Assembly: GCA_013812065.1 (NCBI GenBank)
Contig: JACCUC010000151.1
Span: forward strand, 1 to 9,128
DNA length: 9,128 nucleotides
Direction of reading: 5' to 3'
Source: Thermoleophilaceae bacterium
GTDB taxonomy: Bacteria; Actinomycetota; Thermoleophilia; Solirubrobacterales; Thermoleophilaceae
A program made the position numbers and the translations under genes. This document shows positions 1 to 5,061 of this stretch, one piece after another. Under the pieces are notes generated by a model, which saw only the letters and a program-made list of their open reading frames with translations, was not told where the DNA came from and did no database searches. Position 1 is the first letter of the stretch. Each line of letters starts with the position of its first letter.

Positions 1-930
1 GGGGAGCTCGGCTATGCCCGGGCCCGCGACGGCCAGCGCCAGAAGGATCGCGGCCGTCCCGCCGCCCACGACGCCGGCGAGCGCTCGGACTCGCCGGTGC
101 GCGCCGAGAACCAGCAGCGGCAGCAACAGCCCCGCCGAGGCCTTGATCGCCGTGGCGGCCGCCGTCGCCGCGCCGCCCAGCGCGTCGCGCCGGCCGACCA
201 GCAGCGCGACCGCGCCGGTGAGGACCAGCATCATCGGGAGGTCGTTGTGGCCGCCACCGACCCCCCACACCAGCAGCAGCGGGTTCAGCCCCACGTACAA
301 CGCCGCCGGTACGGGGTCTCGCCCGAGCCTGCGCGCCGTCCGCCACACGAGAGCCACCGTCCCGAGGCTCGCGGCCGCGGTCAGCGCCTTGATCGTCCAG
401 AGCCCGGCGGCCACGCTGAGCGACGCGAGCGGGTAGGTCGCGACGGTGAAGAGGGGTCCGTACGGGTTGGGCCTCGACCGCCAGACCAGGTACGGACTCA
501 CCGGATCGGCGGCGAGCGCTCCCGCGCCGGGCGAGTAGGGGCTCGCGCCCTCGAGGGCGCCGACGCGGGCGGCGGCGAGGTATCCGAACAGGTCGGTGCT
601 GAGCAGCACAGGCGCGAGGGCGAAGATCACGTGGAGCGCGGCGATCACCGCTACGGCCGCACGCGCCGTGACGCTGCCGGCCAGCGCCAGCACCCCGAGG
701 TAGCAGGCTCCCATGGCGGCCAGGAGGAGCCACGCTCCGGCCTTCGAGAGCTCCACGCCGGGAAGGACGGCGAGCGGGCCGGCGAACCAGGGCGGAAAGC
801 CCCCACGACTCGAGGGTGTCAGCGCCGCGGAGGGCGCCGTCGCGGCGCCGGCGGCGATCGCCAGGCCGCCGACCAGCAGGGCGATCAGGCAGAGCCAGGC
901 GAGCGTCCGCCGCCGAGGGGAAGCCTTCAG
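1..930 (-). CDS. Polyprenol-phosphomannose-dependent mannosyltransferase, MptB-like (GT-C fold), partial
   Basis: The frame is open from the left edge to base 930, giving the first 310 codons; the C-terminus lies outside the window. It is very hydrophobic, with helices near residues 11-29, 64-84, 91-110, 163-177, 185-196, 207-224, 233-246 and 285-303. Recognisable motifs are STDLFGYL (111-118), an ASPYSPG stretch (129-135), PNPYGPLF (154-161) and LNPLLLVWGVGGGHND (215-230). In the MptB / alpha-1,6-mannosyltransferase group the Asp of the first motif lies in the GT-C extracytoplasmic loop, and the GGxHND motif is shared. Such enzymes use polyprenyl-phosphate sugars at the outer membrane face to extend lipoglycan or cell-wall mannan; the exact sugar here is inference. 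No ATG, GTG or TTG precedes residue 59, yet residues 2-29 look like a normal basic N-terminus plus first helix. I therefore place the start at CTG 930-928, which overlaps the parA stop as CTGA. Confidence 0.8.
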   Translation of the reverse strand, partial: MKASPRRRTLAWLCLIALLVGGLAIAAGAATAPSAALTPSSRGGFPPWFAGPLAVLPGVELSKAGAWLLLAAMGACYLGVLALAGSVTARAAVAVIAALHVIFALAPVLLSTDLFGYLAAARVGALEGASPYSPGAGALAADPVSPYLVWRSRPNPYGPLFTVATYPLASLSVAAGLWTIKALTAAASLGTVALVWRTARRLGRDPVPAALYVGLNPLLLVWGVGGGHNDLPMMLVLTGAVALLVGRRDALGGAATAAATAIKASAGLLLPLLVLGAHRRVRALAGVVGGGTAAILLALAVAGPGIAELP

Positions 931-1718
931 GCGGGAACGAGCTCCGCCCGCAGCTCCCCGAGACGCTCCCGCTCGGCCTCGAGCCCCAGGCGACCTAGCA
1001 GCTCGTCGGCGAGCGCGAGATAGTCGGCGCCGAGCACGGGCCGGTAGTCGATGATCGACAGGCCCCGCTCGGCCGACTCGGCGTAGCGGATCGAGGCGCG
1101 GATGACCGAGTCGAACACCTTCTCGCCGAAGCGCTCGCGGAGCTGGCTGAGCGCCTCGCGCGAGTGCACGAGGCGCATGTCGGCGATGTTCATCACGACG
1201 CCGAGCCACTCGAGGTCGGGGTGGAGGTTCTCCTTCGCGAGCTCGATCACCTCGAGCGCCTGCTCCACGCCCTGGAGGGAGAAGTACTGCGCCTCGGTCG
1301 TGACGAGCGCGTAGTCGGCGGCGACCACGGCGTTGACGGTCAGCAGTCCGAGCGAGGGCGGGCAGTCGATGAGCACGAAGTCGTAATGGCGCTTGACCTC
1401 CCGCAGCGCCCGGCGCATCGTCATCTCCCGGCCCATCTTGCCGCTCAGCACGAGCTCCGACTCGGCGAGGCCGAGGTTGGCGGGAACGATGCCGCCGTGG
1501 ATGGCGTCGACGGCCTTGGCCTGCCCGGCGAGGACGTCGGAGACCGTCGGCTCGGCGTCGGCGGGGACGTCGAAGTAGTCGGACAGGTTGCCCTGGGGAT
1601 CGAGGTCGACCGCGAGCGTCTCGAGCCCTACGCGCGAGAGCACGTCGCTCAGGGTCCGGACCGTCGTTGTCTTGCCGGTCCCACCCTTCTGGCTCAGCAC
1701 GGCGATTGTCGTGGCCAT
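927..1718 (-). CDS. parA: ParA/Soj-family partition ATPase
   Basis: A 263-residue protein of standard Soj/ParA length without an N-terminal extension. The deviant Walker A is KGGTGKTT (residues 11-18, signature Lys11), followed by DLDPQGN (38-44, A') and LIDCPPSLG (116-124, Walker B/switch). These bind ATP and drive dimerisation on nonspecific DNA in chromosome or plasmid partition and in related positioning systems. Residues 210-263 hold the usual C-terminal helices. No ParB, MinD partner or parS-like palindrome is visible, so this is either an orphan ParA working with a distant parB or a ParA-like positioning protein; the sequence does not decide. ATG 1718 is chosen because Walker A falls at the usual position and a good -10 lies 9 nt upstream. 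The stop overlaps the start of the mannosyltransferase gene, which suggests co-expression. Confidence 0.93.
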   Translation of the reverse strand: MATTIAVLSQKGGTGKTTTVRTLSDVLSRVGLETLAVDLDPQGNLSDYFDVPADAEPTVSDVLAGQAKAVDAIHGGIVPANLGLAESELVLSGKMGREMTMRRALREVKRHYDFVLIDCPPSLGLLTVNAVVAADYALVTTEAQYFSLQGVEQALEVIELAKENLHPDLEWLGVVMNIADMRLVHSREALSQLRERFGEKVFDSVIRASIRYAESAERGLSIIDYRPVLGADYLALADELLGRLGLEAERERLGELRAELVPA

Positions 1719-1727
1719 CGCTGAGCG

Positions 1728-1755
1728 ACTATAGATCGCCCGGCCGATGCGTCAC
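1728..1755 (-). promoter_or_regulatory. Predicted parA promoter, leaderless type
   Basis: Read on the minus strand: GTGACG (1755-1750) as a -35 with TGAC matching consensus, a 16-nt spacer, then TATAGT (1733-1728) as -10. Only 9 nt separate the -10 from ATG 1718, so transcription should begin about 2 nt before or at the ATG. No Shine-Dalgarno sequence lies between. The strongest of the five similar promoters in the window. Confidence 0.6.
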
Positions 1756-1781
1756 CGGCTGGCCGCGCGGACGCGGCGGGA

Positions 1782-1813
1782 CCGACCCGGGGCCCCGCAG
1801 GGCCCCGGGTCGG
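1782..1813. repeat. Perfect 14-bp GC-rich hairpin
   Basis: Arms 1782-1795 (CCGACCCGGGGCCC) and 1800-1813 are exact reverse complements around a CGCA loop. It lies between the FHA stop and the parA promoter, both on the minus strand. Position fits transcription termination of the FHA gene, insulating parA. There is no T-tract on either side, so it would be an unusual terminator; a protein-binding palindrome is the alternative. Confidence 0.6.
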
Positions 1814-1841
1814 GCTCCTCCCTCGACCGGCTCGTCGGGCG

Positions 1842-1859
1842 GCCGGGCTCAAGCCCGGC
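1842..1859 (-). terminator. Possible terminator hairpin after the FHA gene
   Basis: Arms GCCGGGC (1842-1848) and GCCCGGC (1853-1859) with a four-base loop, 8 nt beyond the FHA stop codon on the minus strand. A U-tract is absent, as is common in very GC-rich actinobacteria, so termination is inferred from stem strength and location. It may act in tandem with the larger hairpin at 1782-1813. Confidence 0.45.
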
Positions 1860-1867
1860 GGCGCCCG

Positions 1868-2440
1868 CTAGCGAACCGCGGTCCAGACCCCCTCGTGCGC
1901 ACCGCGGCTCCGAACTCCGGTCAAGCTCATGAAGTAGAGGTGGAAGCGGCCGATGACGATCTCGTCGCCGTCGGAGAGCTCGTGCCACTCCGCACGCTCG
2001 CCGTTGACGAACACGCCGTTGAGGCTGCGGTCATCGAGCAGACGGGCGTGGTCGCCCTCACGGTGCACGACGGCGTGGCGCCGCGAGACCGTCGGGTCGT
2101 CGAAGCGAACGTGGGCGGCCAGACTGCGGCCGATGCGCGTGATGCCCTCCTGCAGAGCGAGCACTCGGACCTGGTCGTCCGCGTCGAAGGCCAGATAGTC
2201 GCCGTGCTCGGTGAGCGCCGCGCGCGTCTCAGCGAGCCACTCGGGGCGATCGTGCTCGGATGGGGTCTGCGCTTCGACCGTCGGGTGCTCGCCGAAGATC
2301 GAAGCGCGCTTGAACTCGCGCGAGCCGCAGCGCGGGCACGGAGGAACGTCGTCGCGCTCGAGCAGCGCGACGGGATATGAGCACTCCTGGCAGCGAAAGG
2401 TTCCAGCGCCCGCGAGGGTTCCTGACACAACCGTCTTCAT
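1868..2440 (-). CDS. Zinc-ribbon and FHA domain protein
   Basis: 190 residues. Two CxxC pairs at Cys17/Cys20 and Cys35/Cys38 form a rubredoxin-like zinc ribbon. A variable linker (about 45-75) follows, then an FHA domain from about 90 to 172 with the family signatures IGRS (103-106), SRRH (119-122), NGVFVNG (141-147) and the closing IVIGRF (161-166). FHA domains bind phosphothreonine peptides, so this is probably a small cytoplasmic adaptor reading Ser/Thr kinase signalling; no kinase is encoded in the window. The start at ATG 2440 is set by a strong GGAGGAG ribosome site and places the first Cys pair close to the N-terminus; the frame stays open to an ATG at 2647, but that extension covers the promoter and the divergent gene. 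Domain identity is firm; the phospho-partner is unknown. Confidence 0.9.
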   Translation of the reverse strand: MKTVVSGTLAGAGTFRCQECSYPVALLERDDVPPCPRCGSREFKRASIFGEHPTVEAQTPSEHDRPEWLAETRAALTEHGDYLAFDADDQVRVLALQEGITRIGRSLAAHVRFDDPTVSRRHAVVHREGDHARLLDDRSLNGVFVNGERAEWHELSDGDEIVIGRFHLYFMSLTGVRSRGAHEGVWTAVR

Positions 2441-2444
2441 GGGT

Positions 2445-2451
2445 CTCCTCC
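2445..2451 (-). promoter_or_regulatory. Shine-Dalgarno site of the FHA gene
   Basis: GGAGGAG on the minus strand, ending 4 nt before ATG 2440 (6 nt if GGAGG alone pairs). It decides the start against the longer open frame upstream. Confidence 0.8.
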
Positions 2452-2466
2452 CAGAAGGGAGCGGGG

Positions 2467-2495
2467 AGTGTACCCGCTCGCACAAACCGGCGCAA
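2467..2495 (-). promoter_or_regulatory. Predicted sigma-70-type promoter of the FHA gene
   Basis: Minus strand TTGCGC (2495-2490), a spacer of exactly 17 nt, and TACACT (2472-2467). Transcription would start near 2460, leaving a leader of roughly 20 nt that contains the GGAGGAG site. Contrast with the leaderless starts elsewhere in the window. Confidence 0.65.
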
Positions 2496-2515
2496 GCGCG
2501 CGCTCCCGGGCCGAC

Positions 2516-2531
2516 CGACCGACCTCGGTCG
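2516..2531. promoter_or_regulatory. Dyad between divergent FHA and SRPBCC promoters (possible operator)
   Basis: CGACCG (2516-2521) and CGGTCG (2526-2531) are inverted around ACCT, ending 3 nt before the SRPBCC -10. The left arm sits in a short GACC tandem repeat (2513-2524). A repressor or activator bound here would touch the SRPBCC promoter; this rests only on symmetry and place. Confidence 0.3.
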
Positions 2532-2534
2532 CCG

Positions 2535-2540
2535 TAGAAT
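2535..2540 (+). promoter_or_regulatory. -10 hexamer of the SRPBCC gene, leaderless type
   Basis: TAGAAT, 8 nt before ATG 2549. No convincing -35 (best is CCGACC with an 18-nt spacer) and no Shine-Dalgarno between it and the ATG, so the mRNA should start at or next to the ATG. Confidence 0.55.
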
Positions 2541-2548
2541 CTCCGCCG

Positions 2549-3154
2549 ATGGATCCGGTGACCGTGCACGCTCACATCTCCGCTCCACGCAGCGACGTCT
2601 ACGCGTTGATCGCCGACGTGGCGGCTCGACCCACGTGGTCCGACCACTTCGCCAAGGATTATCGCCTCGTCTCGCCGCGGTCGGTCGGCCCCGGTGCGGG
2701 CGGCCGCTTCCGCCTCGACGGACGGGGCGGAACCCGCTACGTCGACTTCTCCATCGTCGAGGCCAGCTCTCCGGGCCTAGTCGTCGACGAAGGCCGCACC
2801 GGCCGCCTCGGGCGCACGCGGTGGAGGGCCGAGTACGAGCTGACCGAGGCGGCACCGGGAGTGACGCGCGTCGACCTGACGATCTCGACCGATCCCGAGA
2901 ATCCGATCGAGCGCCTGCGCGAGGCCGTCGGCTTCCGTCGCTTCGTGCGACGGGGGTCCGACAAAGCGCTCGATCGCCTGCGCCGGATACTCGAGGAGGG
3001 TGGGGACGAACCGGCCGGTCGGGCAACGATCGCCGGCTACGAGCCGCGCAAGGCGGCCCGCTTCGGCACGTCATCCGGCCGGCGGTTCGGGGGCGATCTG
3101 GAAGGAGGCGCGCTGCCCGCGGAGCGGCCCGGCCCCGGACGGGTTGGCGAGTAG
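2549..3154 (+). CDS. SRPBCC (START-like, polyketide cyclase/dehydrase-type) protein
   Basis: 201 residues. Residues 4-150 have the layout of the SRPBCC ligand-binding fold: an N-terminal strand ending in ISAPRSDVYALIADV (10-24), the helix with Trp30 where the family often has P-x-W, several strands (for example YVDFSIVEA and ARTRW/AEYELTE-like segments), and a long C-terminal helix (about 136-150) that closes the pocket. Members bind hydrophobic ligands such as lipids or aromatic polyketides; some are cyclases, many have no known substrate. No catalytic residues can be assigned. The tail (151-201) is Gly/Arg/Pro-rich and probably disordered. ATG 2549 is chosen over an in-frame upstream ATG at 2468 because the domain begins right after it and the TAGAAT box precedes it. 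The TAG stop lies inside the left arm of an inverted repeat. Confidence 0.82.
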   Translation: MDPVTVHAHISAPRSDVYALIADVAARPTWSDHFAKDYRLVSPRSVGPGAGGRFRLDGRGGTRYVDFSIVEASSPGLVVDEGRTGRLGRTRWRAEYELTEAAPGVTRVDLTISTDPENPIERLREAVGFRRFVRRGSDKALDRLRRILEEGGDEPAGRATIAGYEPRKAARFGTSSGRRFGGDLEGGALPAERPGPGRVGE

Positions 3155-3228
3155 ATGGTTGATTCCACGGCCGCGTGCGTCCGGGGGCGCGTCATCCGGA
3201 TGGGCGTTGTCGTGGAATCAGCCATCTA
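3152..3228. repeat. 18-bp imperfect inverted repeat spanning the SRPBCC stop and the lipoprotein -10
   Basis: Left arm 3152-3169 (TAGATGGTTGATTCCACG) and right arm 3211-3228 are reverse complements except at one position, which is a G-U wobble in RNA. The loop is 41 nt and contains a perfect CATCCGGATG palindrome (3193-3202). The left arm starts at the TAG stop of the SRPBCC gene and the right arm ends on the first two bases of the next gene's -10. It could be a transcript 3' end without U-tract, a looped operator pair, or a small dispersed repeat. Confidence 0.75.
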
Positions 3229-3232
3229 GACT
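3227..3232 (+). promoter_or_regulatory. -10 hexamer of the lipoprotein gene, leaderless type
   Basis: TAGACT, 9 nt before GTG 3242, with no Shine-Dalgarno between. Its first two bases are the end of the inverted repeat's right arm, so anything bound to that arm would interfere with RNA polymerase. No canonical -35 was found. Confidence 0.5.
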
Positions 3233-3241
3233 GACCGCCCC

Positions 3242-3832
3242 GTGTCCAGCAGTCACCGCAGAGCCCGGCGCACTCTCAGGGGCTTTCTCGTCGTGCTTGT
3301 GCTCGGGACGTCGGCCTGCGGGGAGCCCGGCGACGATCGCGCCTTCGTGCCCGGCGAAGCGGCGCGCGAGGGCATCGCCGCCGAGCTCGGCGGGATCGAC
3401 TACGAGGTCTTCGTCACCCGCCAGCTCAACGTCTTCGATCCCGAGGACGAGCAGTACTACCGCGGACCGCCGGCTCCGCCCGGGAGCGCCTACTACGGCG
3501 TCTTCCTGCGGGCCTGCGCGCTCGAGAACCTGGAGCGAACGGTCAACACCTCGACCGCGATCAAGCTCGTCGACATCCGCGGGCAGGAGTACAAGCCGAT
3601 GCCGCTCGACCTCGACAACGCGTTCGCCTACCGTCGCGAGTCGCTCGGGAGGGGCGAGTGCTTTCCGAACTCCGCGTCGGCGTCCTCCTACGGGCCCACG
3701 GGCGGGGCGATGCTCCTCTTCCGCATTCCGGTGGCCGAGACCGAGAACCGTCCCTTCGAGCTCGAGATCGAGGGCGAGCCGCCCGCGCCCCGCCGCCCGC
3801 CGCGGGTGGCCCGCTTCGAGCTCGACCTCTAG
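3242..3832 (+). CDS. Predicted lipoprotein of unknown function
   Basis: 196 residues starting at GTG. The N-terminus is a bacterial lipoprotein signal: basic n-region with two RR pairs (6-7, 9-10), hydrophobic core (about 14-22) and a lipobox GTSAC with Cys26 as the likely lipidated residue; Thr at -3 is less usual than Leu. The mature part (27-196) is soluble, acidic and strand-rich, with two further cysteines (92, 140) that could form a disulfide outside the cell, and a Pro/Arg stretch at 180-188. I do not recognise the domain; a beta-sandwich is plausible but not shown. The 30-nt gap to the next gene and same strand suggest an operon with the MarP-like protease, hence an envelope role, perhaps as partner or substrate of that protease (inference). 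An upstream ATG frame is overruled by the GTG-plus-signal-peptide fit. Confidence 0.8.
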   Translation: MSSSHRRARRTLRGFLVVLVLGTSACGEPGDDRAFVPGEAAREGIAAELGGIDYEVFVTRQLNVFDPEDEQYYRGPPAPPGSAYYGVFLRACALENLERTVNTSTAIKLVDIRGQEYKPMPLDLDNAFAYRRESLGRGECFPNSASASSYGPTGGAMLLFRIPVAETENRPFELEIEGEPPAPRRPPRVARFELDL

Positions 3833-3845
3833 TACCGAGCTCGCC

Positions 3846-3852
3846 AGAGGAG
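3846..3852 (+). promoter_or_regulatory. Shine-Dalgarno site of the MarP-like gene
   Basis: AGAGGAG, 10 nt before GTG 3863 and 14 nt after the lipoprotein stop. Supports the GTG start and translation as the second gene of an operon. Confidence 0.7.
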
Positions 3853-3862
3853 AAGCTGGCCC

Positions 3863-5014
3863 GTGACCTGGCTCGACATTGCGATCCTCGGCTTCGCGCT
3901 GCTCATGGCGACGTGGGGCTTCGCCCAGGGCCTGGTCGTCGGGGCGATGTCGCTGGCGGGCTTCGTGGGCGGCGCGCTGCTCGGCTCGCGGATCGGCCCG
4001 CTGCTGCTCGAGGAGGGCGCCCGGTCGCCGTTTGCTCCCCTGGTCGCGCTCGTCGGGGCGCTGCTCCTCGGCGGAGTGCTCGCCATGACGCTCGAGTTCG
4101 CCGGCTACCACCTGCGCCGGCGACTCGGGGAGCGGCTCGGCGTGCTCGACGGAGTCGGCGGGGCCGGGTTGATCGCCTGTCTGGCGCTCGTGCTGGTGTG
4201 GATCGCCGGCGCGGTCGCGCTCCACACCGCGGGTATCCGCGACGTGCGCCGGACCGTCCAGCGCTCGCAGATCCTGCAGGCACTCAACGATACGCTGCCG
4301 CCCTCGGGGCCGATCCTGAACGCGCTCGCGCGCTTCGATCCGGTGCCTGAGATTAGGGGGCCGGCGCCCGACGTGCGCCCGCCGGACCGCGCGATCGCCC
4401 GCGACCCGCAGGTCCGTGCGGCGGGGCGCAGCGTCGTGCGCATCCTCGGGACGGCGTGTGGCCTGGGCGTGCAGGGCTCGGGCTGGGTCGCCGACAGCGG
4501 CGTCGTCGTCACCAACGCGCACGTCGTCGCCGGGCAGGACGACACGCGCGTCGAGCTGCGCGACGGCAGCACCCACGACGCCGAGGCGATCTGGTTCGAC
4601 TCCCGCAACGATCTCGCCATCCTGCGCTCGAGCGGGGTCGCGGACGCCGGCACGCCGGCACTGGAGCTCGACGTCGACGAGCCGGCGGGAACCTCGGCGG
4701 CGATCCTCGGCTTCCCCCAGAACGGCCCCTTCACCGTCCGCGCGGGCCGGCTCGGCGAGACCCAGAGGGTGTCGAGCCAGGACTCCTACGGCATCGGACC
4801 GGTCCAGCGGCGGATCACCTCGCTGCGCGGCCGGGTCCGATCGGGCAACTCGGGCGGGCCGATGGTCGACGGCAGCGGTGACGTGGTCACGACGATCTTC
4901 GCGTCGGCGGCGACTCGCCCGGGCACCGGCTTCGGGGTGCCGGCGTCGATCGCCAAGGACGCGCTGTCACGGGCCGACGAGCGGGTCGGGACCGGGCCGT
5001 GCGCGTCCGGTTGA
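3863..5014 (+). CDS. MarP-like membrane serine protease (CvpA domain plus trypsin-like domain)
   Basis: 383 residues. The N-terminal third is a CvpA-like membrane domain with four helices (about 4-22, 26-46, 58-80, 100-120). A linker (125-185) leads to a chymotrypsin-fold protease whose triad is readable: His220 in TNAHVVAG, Asp250 in SRNDLAIL and Ser330 in SGNSGGP. Cys199 just before the protease and Cys380 near the C-terminus match, by order and spacing, the cysteines I recall forming a regulatory disulfide in Mycobacterium tuberculosis MarP (Rv3671c). MarP is a periplasmic-side protease needed for acid and oxidative stress resistance through processing of a cell-wall hydrolase. Length and layout agree with that family (about 400 residues). 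Cleavage target here is unknown; the lipoprotein just upstream is a candidate partner. GTG 3863 is fixed by the Shine-Dalgarno site and by the first helix beginning immediately. Confidence 0.92.
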   Translation: MTWLDIAILGFALLMATWGFAQGLVVGAMSLAGFVGGALLGSRIGPLLLEEGARSPFAPLVALVGALLLGGVLAMTLEFAGYHLRRRLGERLGVLDGVGGAGLIACLALVLVWIAGAVALHTAGIRDVRRTVQRSQILQALNDTLPPSGPILNALARFDPVPEIRGPAPDVRPPDRAIARDPQVRAAGRSVVRILGTACGLGVQGSGWVADSGVVVTNAHVVAGQDDTRVELRDGSTHDAEAIWFDSRNDLAILRSSGVADAGTPALELDVDEPAGTSAAILGFPQNGPFTVRAGRLGETQRVSSQDSYGIGPVQRRITSLRGRVRSGNSGGPMVDGSGDVVTTIFASAATRPGTGFGVPASIAKDALSRADERVGTGPCASG

Positions 5015-5024
5015 GAGCGGCTGC

Positions 5025-5043
5025 GCCGGACGCCCACTCCGGC
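5025..5043. repeat. Small hairpin between the protease and topoisomerase genes
   Basis: GCCGGA (5025-5030) and TCCGGC (5038-5043), loop of 7 nt, 10 nt after the protease stop and just before the topoisomerase -10. Weak terminator or chance symmetry in GC-rich DNA. Confidence 0.3.
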
Positions 5044-5046
5044 CTC

Positions 5047-5052
5047 TAACCT
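5047..5052 (+). promoter_or_regulatory. -10 hexamer of the topoisomerase gene, leaderless type
   Basis: TAACCT, 9 nt before ATG 5062. The intervening GATCCGGGT has no Shine-Dalgarno match beyond GGG. No -35 recognised. Confidence 0.45.
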
Positions 5053-5061
5053 GATCCGGGT

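Noticed and set aside
97..1023. 308-codon plus-strand frame at the left end
   Set aside because: Arg/Gly/Gln-rich shadow opposite the mannosyltransferase and the parA 3' end, which show conserved motifs.
1719..1867. Search for a parS site or ParB fragment near parA
   Set aside because: No match to the TGTTTCACGTGAAACA-type palindrome and no second partition ORF; the symmetry present is pure GC hairpin.
2468..2548. Upstream ATG for the SRPBCC gene
   Set aside because: The added 27 residues are Arg/Ser/Pro-rich and non-domain; the TAGAAT box and domain start both favour ATG 2549.
2441..2647. N-terminal extension of the FHA protein to an ATG at 2647
   Set aside because: It would read through the FHA promoter and into the SRPBCC coding region, while GGAGGAG marks ATG 2440.
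3218..4576. 452-codon minus-strand frame opposite the lipoprotein and protease
   Set aside because: Low-complexity Arg/Ala/His/Glu shadow of GC-rich codons, no motif, no start signal.
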